64,000 bases of DNA from contig NZ_JALGBI010000002.1 in the NCBI RefSeq assembly GCF_022809125.1, positions 691,685 to 755,684 of the forward strand. Reading direction: 5' to 3'. The notes beneath the pieces were generated by a model. That model searched no databases. It saw nothing but the letters and a program-made list of their open reading frames with translations, and was not told the DNA's origin. The position numbers and the translations under genes are program-made. The DNA is from Variovorax terrae. Lineage in GTDB: Bacteria; Pseudomonadota; Gammaproteobacteria; Burkholderiales; Burkholderiaceae_C. Positions 1 to 7,998 of this stretch are shown piece after piece (position 1 is the stretch's first letter; each line of letters begins with the position of its first letter).

Positions 1-567
1 GCACCAGTACACGGGCTTCAGGCCGCGGTAGACGAAGCCGCGCTCCATCACGCGCTTGAAGGCGCGGATCTCGTCGGCCTCGTTGCTGAAGTCCATGGTG
101 CGGTAGGGATGGTCCCAGTCGCCCAGCACGCCCAGGCGCTTGAAGTCGGCCATCTGGATCGCGATCTGCTCGGTGGCGAAGGCGCGGCTCTTGGCCTGCA
201 TCTCGTCGCGCGGCAGGTTGCGGCCGTACTTCTTCTCGATCGCGTTCTCGATCGGCAGGCCGTGGCAGTCCCAGCCGGGGATGTAGCCGGCGTCCAGGCC
301 CTTGAGCTGGCGCGCCTTGACGATCATGTCCTTGAGGATCTTGTTGACCGCGTGGCCCATGTGGATCTGGCCGTTGGCATAGGGCGGGCCGTCGTGCAGC
401 ACGAACTTGGGCGCGTTGCAGCGCGCGTCGCGCAGCTTCTTGTACAGGCCCTGGTCCTCCCAGTCCTTGACCCAGCCCGGCTCGCGCTTGGGCAGGTCGC
501 CGCGCATCGGGAACGGCGTGTCGGGCAGGTTGAGGGTGGCGCGGTAGTCGGGTTTGGTTTCGGACAT
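1..567 (-). CDS. ileS: isoleucyl-tRNA synthetase, N-terminal part (cut by window edge)
   Basis: Cytoplasmic class I aminoacyl-tRNA synthetase that charges tRNA-Ile. Only the first ~189 residues are in the window; the reading frame is still open at base 1. The protein starts [15 protein letters not shown] at the ATG complementary to 565-567. It shows HDGPPYANG (about residues 58-66) followed by HMGH (69-72), which is the class I HIGH signature, and later [10 protein letters not shown], which is typical of IleS. It lies downstream of ribF in the same direction, the ribF-ileS order common in proteobacteria. The pair is separated by about 120 bases that hold an inverted repeat. Confidence 0.95.
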   Translation of the reverse strand, partial: MSETKPDYRATLNLPDTPFPMRGDLPKREPGWVKDWEDQGLYKKLRDARCNAPKFVLHDGPPYANGQIHMGHAVNKILKDMIVKARQLKGLDAGYIPGWDCHGLPIENAIEKKYGRNLPRDEMQAKSRAFATEQIAIQMADFKRLGVLGDWDHPYRTMDFSNEADEIRAFKRVMERGFVYRGLKPVYWC

Positions 568-585
568 GACGGAATCTTCGCTAGG

Positions 586-661
586 GCTTCGACAGGCTCA
601 GCCCGAACGGGGGAGGTGATCGGTGCGTGAGGTAAGCCGTTCGCCCTGAGCCTGTCCAAGG
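586..661. repeat. REP-like inverted repeat between ribF and ileS
   Basis: Two arms of about 24 bases, at 586-610 and 636-661, are near-perfect reverse complements (core TCGACAGGCTCAG in one, CTGAGCCTGTCC in the other) with a ~25 base loop. The transcript from ribF into ileS could fold it into a large hairpin. Arms of this sequence are a common dispersed repeat in Burkholderiales genomes, from general knowledge. It could act as an attenuator or mRNA stabiliser, or be neutral. Confidence 0.75.
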
Positions 662-687
662 GCGCGCAGCTGCGGGGCAGGCGGGCT

Positions 688-1797
688 TTAAATTCGGTCG
701 CGCGTGGTCTGGCGACGCGTGGCGGCAAAGTACGCGCGAGCCTCGTCGCAGTCCTGGCGGATGCCCCGGGTCAGGGCATCGAGACTGTCGTACCTCAGTT
801 CGTCGTGCAGTTTGTGCAGCAGTTCCACGCGGATGATTTTACCGTACGCTCCCTCGGCGCCCAGGCTGTCGGGCCATTCGAGGCAGTGCGTCTCCAGCAG
901 CACCCGGCCGCCGTTCACGTCGTCGGGGTCGATCGAGGGGCGGATGCCCAGGTTGGCCACGCCGGGCAGCGGGCGACCCAAGGCCCCCACGCTCCCGGCT
1001 TCGCCTGGTTCGCTGCCCCCCAAGGGGGCGCAAGCCGCCTTGGGGCGGCCCGGCGGCGGCTCGGTCAAGCCGTGCACCCGCACCGCGAAGATGCCGCTGG
1101 CCGCCGGCTTCCAGTGCGCGAAGCGCAGGTTGAGGGTGCGAAAGCCGTCGCCGCGTCCCGGCCCGGAAGCGCCCAGATCACGCCCGAGCTTGCGCCCGTG
1201 CACCACGTGGCCGCTGATGCTGTAGGGCCGCCCGAGCAGCCGCGCGGCATCGTCCATCCGGCCCTGGCCCAGGGCCTCGCGCACGGCTGAGCTGGACACG
1301 CGCAGGCCATGCACCTCATAACTGTTCATGCGTGCCACGTCGAAGCCCCTGGCGTTGCCGGCCGCGTCCAGCATGGCGTAGTCGCCCGCGCGCCGGGCGC
1401 CGAAGCGGAAGTCGTCGCCCACCAGCACGTACTTCACGCCCAGGCCGCGCACCAGCACGTCGTCGATGAAGGCCTGGGGCGACAGCGACGACAGCTTCGC
1501 GTCGAACGGCAGCACCACGCACTGCTCGACGCCGCAGCGCTCGAGCTCGGTGAGCTTGTCGCGCAGCGTGGCGATGCGGGCGGGCGCCAGCTCGGATTTG
1601 CGCGCCACCGCGGCGAAATAGTCGCGCGGATGCGGCTCGAAGGTCATCACGGAGCTGGGCACGCCGCGATGCCGCGCCTCGTTGTTCAGCAGCGCCAGCA
1701 TGGCCTGGTGGCCGCGGTGCACGCCGTCGAAGTTGCCGATGGTCAGGGCACAGGCGGGGGCGATGCCGGGATGGTGGAAGCCTCTGAAAATGCGCAT
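688..1797 (-). CDS. ribF: bifunctional riboflavin kinase / FAD synthetase, with an in-frame insertion
   Basis: Makes FMN from riboflavin and FAD from FMN in the cytoplasm. The N-terminal FAD synthetase half has GNFDGVHRGHQ (residues 21-31), the nucleotidyltransferase HxGH-type site. The C-terminal flavokinase half has GRPYSISGHVVHGRKLG and PLPGVANLGIRPS. At 369 residues it is longer than the usual ~310-330. About 30 extra residues, rich in Pro, Gly and Ala, separate VHGL from PLPGVANLG; their DNA (about 973-1062) resembles a G/C-rich dispersed repeat. The extra residues lie in a loop between beta strands of the flavokinase domain, so the enzyme may still work. Upstream of ileS on the same strand. 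Confidence 0.94.
   Translation of the reverse strand: MRIFRGFHHPGIAPACALTIGNFDGVHRGHQAMLALLNNEARHRGVPSSVMTFEPHPRDYFAAVARKSELAPARIATLRDKLTELERCGVEQCVVLPFDAKLSSLSPQAFIDDVLVRGLGVKYVLVGDDFRFGARRAGDYAMLDAAGNARGFDVARMNSYEVHGLRVSSSAVREALGQGRMDDAARLLGRPYSISGHVVHGRKLGRDLGASGPGRGDGFRTLNLRFAHWKPAASGIFAVRVHGLTEPPPGRPKAACAPLGGSEPGEAGSVGALGRPLPGVANLGIRPSIDPDDVNGGRVLLETHCLEWPDSLGAEGAYGKIIRVELLHKLHDELRYDSLDALTRGIRQDCDEARAYFAATRRQTTRDRI
973..1062 (-). repeat. family B G/C-rich repeat inserted in ribF
   Basis: On the minus strand this segment reads as CCCCAAGGCGGCTTGCGCCC, then a run of G, then a part ending GGCGAAGCCGGGAGC. The same order of elements (a short CAAGGCGGCTTG or CGAAGCGCCTTCG palindrome, a C/G run, GGCGAAGCCGG) is seen at 37165-37243, and a weaker version near 27121-27215. 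It is translated in frame in RibF. Confidence 0.55.
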
Positions 1798-1813
1798 GGC
1801 AGGGATCGGTGTT

Positions 1814-1860
1814 GGTATCTTTTTGATAGCAGAGGAGCGCCCGCAATCAAGCGCTTCAAG
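1814..1860 (-). repeat. family A GCTAT...ATAGC repeat, copy 1
   Basis: Read on the minus strand it has GCGGGCGCTCCTCTGCTATC followed by AAAAAGATA. This matches the second half of the family A consensus (GGGCGGTC, short spacer, GCTATnAAA, ATAGC). It lies just upstream of ribF, between the divergent ribF and HNH genes, and so may sit in or near both promoters. Confidence 0.5.
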
Positions 1861-1960
1861 ACCCTGTGGAACGAAACTGTCATCGAAACAGGGTATATTG
1901 TGCTTGAGAGACGTTTGCGTATCCGGTCAGTGGTTTTCCGATTGTTGATGGAGGCGTGTT

Positions 1961-2518
1961 GTGAAGGTCTTGAAGCTGTCGGCCCAAGGGTTGCCGCAGT
2001 CGTGGATTTCGCTTGAACAGGCGGTGCTCCACTACGCGGCGGAAGAGGTGCGCTGGGAAGTCGGCGCCGAGGTGGCCGTGTTCCACGGCGGCCACAACGC
2101 CGTCACGGGCGAGCAGTCCGTCATCGCCATCAGCAGCATCATCGGCACCAAGGGCGTGCCCAACATCAATCCGTTCGACCTCAAGCCGGGCCTCACCAAC
2201 AGCAAGCTGTTCGCGCGCGACCGCAACGTCTGCGCCTACTGCGGCGACCATTTCCTCGAGGACGATCTCACGCGCGAGCACATCATCCCGTTCGCGCAGA
2301 ACGGCATCGACACCTGGATGAACGTGGTCACGGCCTGCCGCGCCTGCAACCACCGCAAGGGCAACCGCACACCCGAACAGGCGCACATGCCGCTGCTGTA
2401 CGCACCCTATGTGCCCAGCCTGTGGGAAGACTTCATCCTGCGCAACCGCCGCATCCTGGCGGACCAGATGGAGTTCCTGATGGCGCATCTGCCCAGGACT
2501 TCGCGGCTGTTCGCCTGA
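1961..2518 (+). CDS. HNH endonuclease
   Basis: Predicted single-domain HNH nuclease of 185 residues. CAYC (91-94) and CRAC (126-129) form the zinc-binding pairs. REHIIP (105-110) carries the catalytic His, and N121, N130 and H131 complete the HNH core. The ~85 residues before the domain have no known match that I recognise. The GTG at 1961 is used as start because it is the first start in the frame and gives the usual MKVLKLS beginning. Single, stand-alone HNH proteins of this type are conserved in betaproteobacterial chromosomes and are not by themselves a sign of a mobile element. Substrate and role unknown. Confidence 0.85.
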   Translation: MKVLKLSAQGLPQSWISLEQAVLHYAAEEVRWEVGAEVAVFHGGHNAVTGEQSVIAISSIIGTKGVPNINPFDLKPGLTNSKLFARDRNVCAYCGDHFLEDDLTREHIIPFAQNGIDTWMNVVTACRACNHRKGNRTPEQAHMPLLYAPYVPSLWEDFILRNRRILADQMEFLMAHLPRTSRLFA

Positions 2519-2569
2519 AGCGGCCGGCCCGGCTCCCCCGGGTTTTCTTGCACCCCTCGGGGGGAGCGC

Positions 2570-3949
2570 TCAGTAGGTCAGCTCCAGCATCACCAGATGG
2601 TTGCCCGCCGCCGGCCAGGTCCGGCCCGTGAGGCGCTCGCCATTGAACTCGGCGGTGATCGCGCGATCCTCGCCTGGCCCGGTCTTGATCTTCGAGCTGG
2701 ACACGCCGGCGCCCGCGGGCGGCACGCCCGGCGGCGGGGTCTGCCCGTCGAAACTCATGCGGTCGCGGGCCGCGTCGAAATAGCCGCGCGGGCGCGTCAG
2801 CGTGACCACCGCCCCGGCACCCTTGTCGGCCTCGGCCAGGCGCTCGGCGCGCAGGTGGATGAGCTTGCTCGAACGCGGGAACGGGCTGCGGTAGATGTGG
2901 GTGATGGCGTAGCCCGGCGCGCTGATGACGAACTCGTAGGGCATGCCGGCCTGCGCCGTGAACGGGCCCCAGCGGCCGTCGGCGCCGACCGTCTGGCGGT
3001 GCGCCGCGTCGCCGCGGCGCTGGCCGGTGGCGGCATCGGTGGCGTAGACCTCGAGCCGGGCTCCGGCCAGCGGCAGGTTGTTGGCGAAATTGCCCGAGGC
3101 CGGGTCGTCGGGCCGCAGGCCCAGCCCGATGATCTTGCCGCCGAGCACGATCGGCGACTCGGGCTGGATGGCGGTGGACGCCGGCTCGCGCCCGGTGAGG
3201 AAGCGCCAGGTGGCCTCGAACGCCACCGGTGAGAACGAGGTCTCGCGGTGGTCGATGCGCGGGATCACCACGTTGGTGGCGCCCTTGAGCTCCGGCCCGG
3301 CAAAGGTGATGTGGGTGGGCTTGCCCCTGGCGCCGATCCACAGGCCGTCGGGCTGGGCGAACTTGTCGTTGTTGTCGGAGCGGACGGTGAGCCATTTCAC
3401 ACCCGGCGTGACCTCGTCCCCGTTCGGCCCTTTCGGTGCGTTCAGCGCGGTGAGGAAGGGGCCCGTGCCCGAGAACTCGCTGCCCTCGTTGAAGCCCGGG
3501 ATGGCCCAGACGCCATGGCTGGGCGTGCCGCCGAGGACGGCGTGGCTGACGGTCTTGTCGCCGCCGCCGTTCTGGATGTAGTTGCGGATGGCGTTGCCGC
3601 CGCGCGAGTTGCCGATCAGCACGACCTTCTGCGCGCCGCTGGCCTGCAGCACCCGATCCACCTCGGCCTTGAGCAGGGCCATGTGCTCGGCCGTCGAGCT
3701 GCGGCCCGGCTGGGGCTTGGCGTCGTCGTCGCGCGAGAGCGGGTAGGGCGGGTCGATGACGTGGAGGCGGTCGCGTGGCCAGCCATTGGACTCGAAGCGC
3801 CAGACGGTGGTCTGCCACAAGGCGGCCGTGTCGCCGTTGCCGGGGACGAAGACGATGGGCGGCGCCTCCTGCAGCGTGGGGGCGCCGGCGCAGCCGGCCA
3901 GCAACAGGCCGCCGGTGGCGCCCTCCAGAAACAGTCGGCGTGAGATCAT
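2570..3949 (-). CDS. Tat-exported alpha/beta hydrolase lipoprotein
   Basis: Probable exported esterase or lipase of 459 residues. The N-terminus has a twin-arginine pattern (SRRLFLEG) and a lipobox LAGC with Cys at residue 20, suggesting Tat export and lipid anchoring. The alpha/beta hydrolase core shows PIVFVPGNGD (oxyanion region) and GNSRGG with the nucleophile Ser at about 115. A probable catalytic His follows in RIDHRETSF. The C-terminal ~180 residues look like a beta-rich carboxypeptidase-regulatory-like module (LPLAGARLEVYATD, GPFTAQAGMPYEFVI). Substrate unknown; the family includes enzymes annotated as lipases or polyhydroxyalkanoate depolymerases. A terminator separates it from the acyl-CoA dehydrogenase genes upstream. 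Confidence 0.75.
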   Translation of the reverse strand: MISRRLFLEGATGGLLLAGCAGAPTLQEAPPIVFVPGNGDTAALWQTTVWRFESNGWPRDRLHVIDPPYPLSRDDDAKPQPGRSSTAEHMALLKAEVDRVLQASGAQKVVLIGNSRGGNAIRNYIQNGGGDKTVSHAVLGGTPSHGVWAIPGFNEGSEFSGTGPFLTALNAPKGPNGDEVTPGVKWLTVRSDNNDKFAQPDGLWIGARGKPTHITFAGPELKGATNVVIPRIDHRETSFSPVAFEATWRFLTGREPASTAIQPESPIVLGGKIIGLGLRPDDPASGNFANNLPLAGARLEVYATDAATGQRRGDAAHRQTVGADGRWGPFTAQAGMPYEFVISAPGYAITHIYRSPFPRSSKLIHLRAERLAEADKGAGAVVTLTRPRGYFDAARDRMSFDGQTPPPGVPPAGAGVSSSKIKTGPGEDRAITAEFNGERLTGRTWPAAGNHLVMLELTY

Positions 3950-3971
3950 CCGGCCTCTCCTTTCAAGTAAA

Positions 3972-4002
3972 AAAGCCCGCAGGTCCAGGTGCTGCGGGCT
4001 TT
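3972..4002 (-). terminator. Rho-independent terminator after the acyl-CoA dehydrogenase genes
   Basis: AAAGCCCGCAG (3972-3982) pairs with CTGCGGGCTTT (3992-4002), an 11 bp stem with a 9-base loop. On the minus strand it is followed by a T run. It lies just past the stop codon at 4025 and ends the acyl-CoA dehydrogenase transcript. The loop and right arm also match family A repeat sequence (AGGTCCAGGTGCTGCGG). Confidence 0.85.
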
Positions 4003-4024
4003 GGGCGCTACCGAAACGATAGCG
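3979..4024 (+). repeat. family A repeat, copy 2 (overlaps a terminator)
   Basis: Carries AGGTCCAGGTGCTGCGG, as at 39337, then GCGCTACCGAAACGATAGC in the place of the GCTAT...ATAGC palindrome. It ends directly at the stop codon of the acyl-CoA dehydrogenase gene (4025-4027) and contains most of its terminator. Confidence 0.55.
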
Positions 4025-5140
4025 TCACGCGAACACGCCCGCCGTGTCCTGCATCCGCTGCGAGACTTCCCCGAGGTGGTGCAGCGTATCACCGAACGTC
4101 ATTTCCAACTGCGTGAGCTTCTTGAAGTAGTGGCTCACGATGTACTCGTCGGTCACGCCGATGCCGCCATGCAATTGCACCGCCTGCTGGCCGACGAAGC
4201 GCATCGAGTTGCCGAGCTGGTACTTGGCGCGGGCCAGCGCGCGGCGGCGCTCGTCGGCCGGGGCGTTGAGCTTGAGGCTGGCGTAGTAGCTCATCGAGCG
4301 GGCCAGCTCCAGCTGCATCTTCATGTCGGCCACGCGGTGGCGCAGCGCCTGGAAGCTGGCGATGGTGACACCGAACTGCTTGCGCTGGTTCATGTACTCC
4401 ACCGTGATGGCCAGCGTCTTGTCGAGCACGCCCACGGCTTCGGCGCAGGCGGCGGCGATGCCGATGTCCACCGCATGCTCCAGCGCCGCGAGGCCGTCGA
4501 GCGTGACGAGGCTGGCGGGTGCGTCTTTCAGGCTCAGCTCGGCGGCGCGGCTGCCGTCCTGCGTGCCGTAGCCGCGGGTGGCCACGCCGGCGGCGCCGCG
4601 CTCCACCAGGAACAGGGCGATCTTGCCGCCGACGGTGGCCGGCACCAGGAAGGCATCGGCCTGGTCGCCCGCGGGCACTATGCTTTTGATAGCGTTCAAT
4701 GTCCAGCCCGCCTGGACCTGCGTGGCCTGGGCCTCGCAAACGTCGAGCCGGTAGCGGGCCTTGCGCTCCTGCCAGGCCAGCACCACCAACTTCTCGCCGC
4801 CGGCGATGCCGGGCAGCCAGGCCGCCTTCAGCGCCTGCGGCGCATAGCCCGAGAGCACGCCGCCCGCGATCAGCGCCTGGGCCAGCGGCTCGAGCACGAT
4901 GCCGCGGCCGAGCTCCTCCATCACCACCATGCCCTCGACCGGGCCCATGCCGAGGCCGCCATCGTCCTCGCCGATGTAGAGGCCGGTCAGGCCCAGCTCG
5001 GCCAGCTCGCCATAGGCTGCGCGCGAGAAGCCGCCTTCCTTCACGATGCCGCGGCGGCGCTCGAAGCCGTAGCCCTTGTCGACCCATTTGCGCACGGCGT
5101 CGCGCAGTTGTTCCTGGTCGTCGGTGAAATCGAAATCCAT
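4025..5140 (-). CDS. acyl-CoA dehydrogenase, small-subunit type
   Basis: Flavoprotein of 371 residues that should act in fatty or dicarboxylic acyl-CoA beta-oxidation. It starts MDFDFTDDQEQLRDAV, and the C-terminal domain has RKQFGVTIASFQALRHRVADM and QLHGGIGVTDEY. Where most family members have a Tyr-Glu-Gly-Thr block holding the catalytic Glu, this one reads EMTFGDTLHH, so the Glu is absent at that position. That is the pattern of the non-catalytic partner in two-subunit acyl-CoA dehydrogenases such as the pimeloyl-CoA dehydrogenase and steroid side-chain types. Its partner gene lies 11 bases upstream. A family A repeat is embedded at 4663-4693, coding for NAIKSIVPAGDQ. Confidence 0.88.
   Translation of the reverse strand: MDFDFTDDQEQLRDAVRKWVDKGYGFERRRGIVKEGGFSRAAYGELAELGLTGLYIGEDDGGLGMGPVEGMVVMEELGRGIVLEPLAQALIAGGVLSGYAPQALKAAWLPGIAGGEKLVVLAWQERKARYRLDVCEAQATQVQAGWTLNAIKSIVPAGDQADAFLVPATVGGKIALFLVERGAAGVATRGYGTQDGSRAAELSLKDAPASLVTLDGLAALEHAVDIGIAAACAEAVGVLDKTLAITVEYMNQRKQFGVTIASFQALRHRVADMKMQLELARSMSYYASLKLNAPADERRRALARAKYQLGNSMRFVGQQAVQLHGGIGVTDEYIVSHYFKKLTQLEMTFGDTLHHLGEVSQRMQDTAGVFA
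4663..4693 (+). repeat. family A repeat, copy 3 (inside a gene)
   Basis: GGTCGCCCGCGGGCACTATG then CTTTTGATAGC. It has a shortened first half and a complete ATAGC end, and is read in frame by the acyl-CoA dehydrogenase gene on the other strand. Confidence 0.4.
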
Positions 5141-5151
5141 GTCTTGTCTCC

Positions 5152-6333
5152 TCAGCCGAGTACGGTTTGAGCCACGATGTTGCGCTGCACTTCGTTGCTG
5201 CCGCCGTAGATCGTGGTCTTGCGCATGTTGAAGTAGGTCGAGGCCAGCGGCGCGTTGGCCGTGACGCCGCCGGGGAAGTTGCCCTGCCAGCCGGCTTCCA
5301 TGGCCTCCTCGATGAAGGGCAGGCTGAACGGGCCGGCGGCCAGCATCATGAGCTCGCTGTAGCGCTGCTGGATCTCGCTGCCGCGGATCTTGAGCAGGCC
5401 GGCGATGTCCAGTGAGTTCTTGCCCGATTTCTCGGCCGAGAGCACGCGCAGCACCAGCATCTCGAGCGCCACCACGTCGACCTCGAGCTTGGCGATCTCG
5501 TCGCGAAAGCGCGGGTCGTCGTACATCCCTTCGGCCTTGGCGATGCGCTTGAGGCGCTCGAGCTCGCGCTTGGCGCGGTTCACGTCGGCGATGTTGGTGC
5601 GCTCATGGCTGAGCAGGTGCTTGGCGTAGGTCCAGCCCTTGTTCTCTTCGCCGATCAGGTTCTCGGCCGGTACCTCGACGTTGTCGAAGAACACCTCGTT
5701 GACCTCGCACTCGCCATCCAGCAGTTTGATCGGCCGCACGGTGACGCCGGGCGACTTCATGTCCAGCAGCAGGAAGCTGATGCCGGTCTGCGGCTTGCCC
5801 TCGGTGGAGGTGCGCACGAGGTTGAACATCCAGTCGCCGTACTGGCCCAGCGTGGTCCAGGTCTTCTGGCCGTTCACGATGTATTTGTCGCCCTGGCGCT
5901 CGGCGCGGGTCTTGACCGAGGCCAGGTCCGAGCCCGAGCCCGGCTCGCTGTAGCCCTGGCTCCACCAGACTTCGCCGCTGGCGATGCCGGGCAAGAAGCG
6001 CTTTTGCTGCTCGGCGTTGCCGAAGGCCATGATCACGGGCGCCACCATCACCGGGCCGAAGGGCACCACGCGCGGGGCGCCGGCCAGCGCGCACTCTTCC
6101 TCGAACAGGTGCTTTTGCACCGCGTTCCAGCCCGGGCCGCCGAAGGCCGTGGGCCAGGCATGGCCGAGCCAGCCCTTCTTGCCCAGGATCTTGGCCCAGC
6201 GCTGCAGGTCGTCGCGCGTCAGGCGCAGGGCGTTGTGCACCTTGTGCGAAATGTCCTGCGGCAGGTTCTCGCGCACCCAGGCGCGGATGTCCTCGCGGAA
6301 CTTCTGTTCTTCGGGGGTAAAAGCCAAGTCCAT
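5152..6333 (-). CDS. acyl-CoA dehydrogenase, large-subunit type
   Basis: FAD-dependent acyl-CoA dehydrogenase of 393 residues; start taken at MDLAFTPEEQKFRED (ATG at 6331-6333), since the longer frame upstream has no family similarity. It shows QGYSEPGSGSDLA, the conserved FAD/substrate motif; GQKTWTT; and the C-terminal TTIYGGSNEVQRNI. The next gene, 11 bases downstream, is a second acyl-CoA dehydrogenase that lacks the usual catalytic block. The two probably form a heteromeric enzyme like the PimC/PimD pair. No CoA ligase, hydratase or thiolase gene is nearby to suggest a substrate. Confidence 0.9.
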   Translation of the reverse strand: MDLAFTPEEQKFREDIRAWVRENLPQDISHKVHNALRLTRDDLQRWAKILGKKGWLGHAWPTAFGGPGWNAVQKHLFEEECALAGAPRVVPFGPVMVAPVIMAFGNAEQQKRFLPGIASGEVWWSQGYSEPGSGSDLASVKTRAERQGDKYIVNGQKTWTTLGQYGDWMFNLVRTSTEGKPQTGISFLLLDMKSPGVTVRPIKLLDGECEVNEVFFDNVEVPAENLIGEENKGWTYAKHLLSHERTNIADVNRAKRELERLKRIAKAEGMYDDPRFRDEIAKLEVDVVALEMLVLRVLSAEKSGKNSLDIAGLLKIRGSEIQQRYSELMMLAAGPFSLPFIEEAMEAGWQGNFPGGVTANAPLASTYFNMRKTTIYGGSNEVQRNIVAQTVLG

Positions 6334-6376
6334 GGGATAAGTCTCCAGAGAAGCCCTGTGTTTTAGCACGACCGTA

Positions 6377-7066
6377 CTATTCGGTCTGTCCGGGTTGCGA
6401 CAGGCCCAGTTCGGCGCACAGTCTTTGCACCGTACCACGCAACTGCGACACCTCGGCCTCGAGCGCGCCCAGGCGCGTCTGCAGGTGCGCCAGCTCGCCG
6501 GTGGAGAGCGCCGCCCCATCGCCCGGTGCGCTGCCGCCGGCCGCCGGCGCCGACGCGGCGGCCTCGACGGGCCCGCCCAGCAGATGCGCCCAGCGCTGTT
6601 CGCGCGCCCCCGGGGCGCGCGGCAGCTTCACCACCAGCGGGCCGCCCTTGTCTTCCGGGCGGTCCTGCATCTCTTCCAGGAAGCCCTCGACCGAGGAGAT
6701 GTCGGCAAAGCGGTGCCAGCGTTCGGTGTTGATGCGCAGTTCGCCCGAGGTCTGCGGCCCGCGCAGCATCAGCAGGCCCAGCAGCGCGGCCGACTGCTCC
6801 GGCACGCCGGCGACGCGCTGGAAGTTGTGCTCGTAGCGCGTGGCGCGCCCGCCGCTGGATTCGAATACGAGCGCGATGGACTTGAGGGCATCCAGCGCCA
6901 ACTGGGCCTGCGCCTCGTCGATGCTCATCAGCGGGTCGCGGCTGGTCTTCTGGTTGCAACCGGCGACCACCATGTTGAGCGTCAGCGGGTAGCTGTCGGG
7001 CACGGTGCGGGCTTTTTCCATCAGCGTGCCGAGCACGCGCATTTCAACGGGGGAGAGGATTCGCAA
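6377..7066 (-). CDS. YceH / DUF480 family protein
   Basis: Conserved UPF0502 (DUF480) protein made of two winged-helix domains, function not settled. Visible are the family signature [41 protein letters not shown] and [13 protein letters not shown]. Its last ~45 residues form a predicted coiled coil ([19 protein letters not shown]). The start is probably the TTG complementary to 7064-7066 ([11 protein letters not shown]); a downstream ATG at 7042 would cut the family motif. It is divergent from purN with a 19-base gap, so the promoters must overlap. Confidence 0.85.
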   Translation of the reverse strand: MRILSPVEMRVLGTLMEKARTVPDSYPLTLNMVVAGCNQKTSRDPLMSIDEAQAQLALDALKSIALVFESSGGRATRYEHNFQRVAGVPEQSAALLGLLMLRGPQTSGELRINTERWHRFADISSVEGFLEEMQDRPEDKGGPLVVKLPRAPGAREQRWAHLLGGPVEAAASAPAAGGSAPGDGAALSTGELAHLQTRLGALEAEVSQLRGTVQRLCAELGLSQPGQTE

Positions 7067-7085
7067 GGTGATAATTCCGTGAGGT

Positions 7086-7667
7086 ATGAAGAACATCGTG
7101 ATTTTGATCTCTGGCGGCGGCTCCAACATGGCGGCCATCGTGCGCGCCGCGCAGCGCGAGGGCTGGCAGGACCGGTTCGGTGCGCGCGTGGCGGCCGTGG
7201 TGAGCAACAAGGCCGCCGCCGGCGGGCTGGCCTTCGCGCGCGAGCAGGGCATTGCCGCCGAGGTGGTGGACCACAAGGCTTTCGGCTCGCGCGAGGCATT
7301 TGACGAGGCGCTGGCCGCGGTGATCGACCGGCATCAGCCCGCGCTGGTGGTGCTGGCGGGCTTCATGCGCATCCTCACGCCGGGCTTCGTGGCGCGCTAC
7401 GAGGGCCGGCTGGTCAACATCCATCCCTCGCTGCTGCCGGCCTTCCCGGGCCTGCACACGCACCAGCGCGCCATCGACGCGGGCTGCCGCGTCGCGGGCG
7501 TCACGGTGCACCAGGTGACGGCCGAACTCGACCACGGGCCGATCCTGGCGCAGGCCGTGGTGCCCGTGCTGCCCGACGACACGGCCGACACGCTGGCCGC
7601 GCGCGTGCTGACCCAGGAGCACGTGATCTATCCGCAGGCGGTGGCCAGTCTGCTTCAAAAACGATAG
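7086..7667 (+). CDS. purN: phosphoribosylglycinamide formyltransferase (GART)
   Basis: Transfers a formyl group from 10-formyl-THF to GAR in de novo purine synthesis, cytoplasmic. GGGSN (10-14) binds the phosphate. The catalytic Asn, His and Asp are visible in [13 protein letters not shown] (N111, H113) and ELDHGPI (D149). The length of 193 is normal. The last codons, LLQKR-stop, are made from a family A repeat, so the TAG stop lies inside GATAGC. Confidence 0.95.
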   Translation: MKNIVILISGGGSNMAAIVRAAQREGWQDRFGARVAAVVSNKAAAGGLAFAREQGIAAEVVDHKAFGSREAFDEALAAVIDRHQPALVVLAGFMRILTPGFVARYEGRLVNIHPSLLPAFPGLHTHQRAIDAGCRVAGVTVHQVTAELDHGPILAQAVVPVLPDDTADTLAARVLTQEHVIYPQAVASLLQKR

Positions 7668-7698
7668 CAGCCAAGGACCGCCCGACGCGGACTATCGG
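7654..7698 (-). repeat. family A repeat, copy 4 (supplies the purN stop codon)
   Basis: On the minus strand: CCCGATAGTCCGCGTCGGGC, then GGTCCTTGGCTGCTATCG and TTTTTGAA. The first half is nearly identical to the copy at 49064 (CCCGATGTCCGCATTGGGCG). It forms the 3' end of purN and the spacer before the convergent DUF1653 gene. Confidence 0.65.
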
Positions 7699-7949
7699 GT
7701 GATTTGATTGGAAATCAGGGTGAAACGCGGCTGCCGCAGGCCATCGACCTCCACGGTTTCAAGAAACATCGCCGCCGGCCGCACCCACAGGCCGCGTTCG
7801 CCGTAGAGCGCGCGGTACAGCGTCATCGGCTCCAGCGTCTCGCTGTGGCGCACGGTGCCGATCACTTCGTACATCAGGCCCTTGTAGTGGCGGTACAGGC
7901 CTGGCGGGGTGAGCACGAGGGCGGGCAGGGGTTCTTCGGGCAGGGCCAT
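7692..7949 (-). CDS. DUF1653 domain protein
   Basis: Small cytoplasmic protein of 85 residues. The DUF1653 core is clear: GLYRHYKGLMYEVIGTVRHSETLEP followed by VLYR-type LYRALYGERGLWVRP and MFLETVEVDG. Function unknown. Start at the ATG complementary to 7947-7949, MALPEEPLP, because the upstream part of the frame has no family match and overlaps the divergent methyltransferase promoter. Confidence 0.85.
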   Translation of the reverse strand: MALPEEPLPALVLTPPGLYRHYKGLMYEVIGTVRHSETLEPMTLYRALYGERGLWVRPAAMFLETVEVDGLRQPRFTLISNQITR

Positions 7950-7998
7950 CGGGTGAAGCAGAAGGGTGGAAAGAGAGTGGGGTGGGACAATACGGACC

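Noticed and set aside
3989-5170. Long plus-strand frame of 393 codons opposite the acyl-CoA dehydrogenase gene
   Set aside because: It is the antisense frame of a clear family member with the GC-rich third-position pattern, and its product has no recognisable motif.
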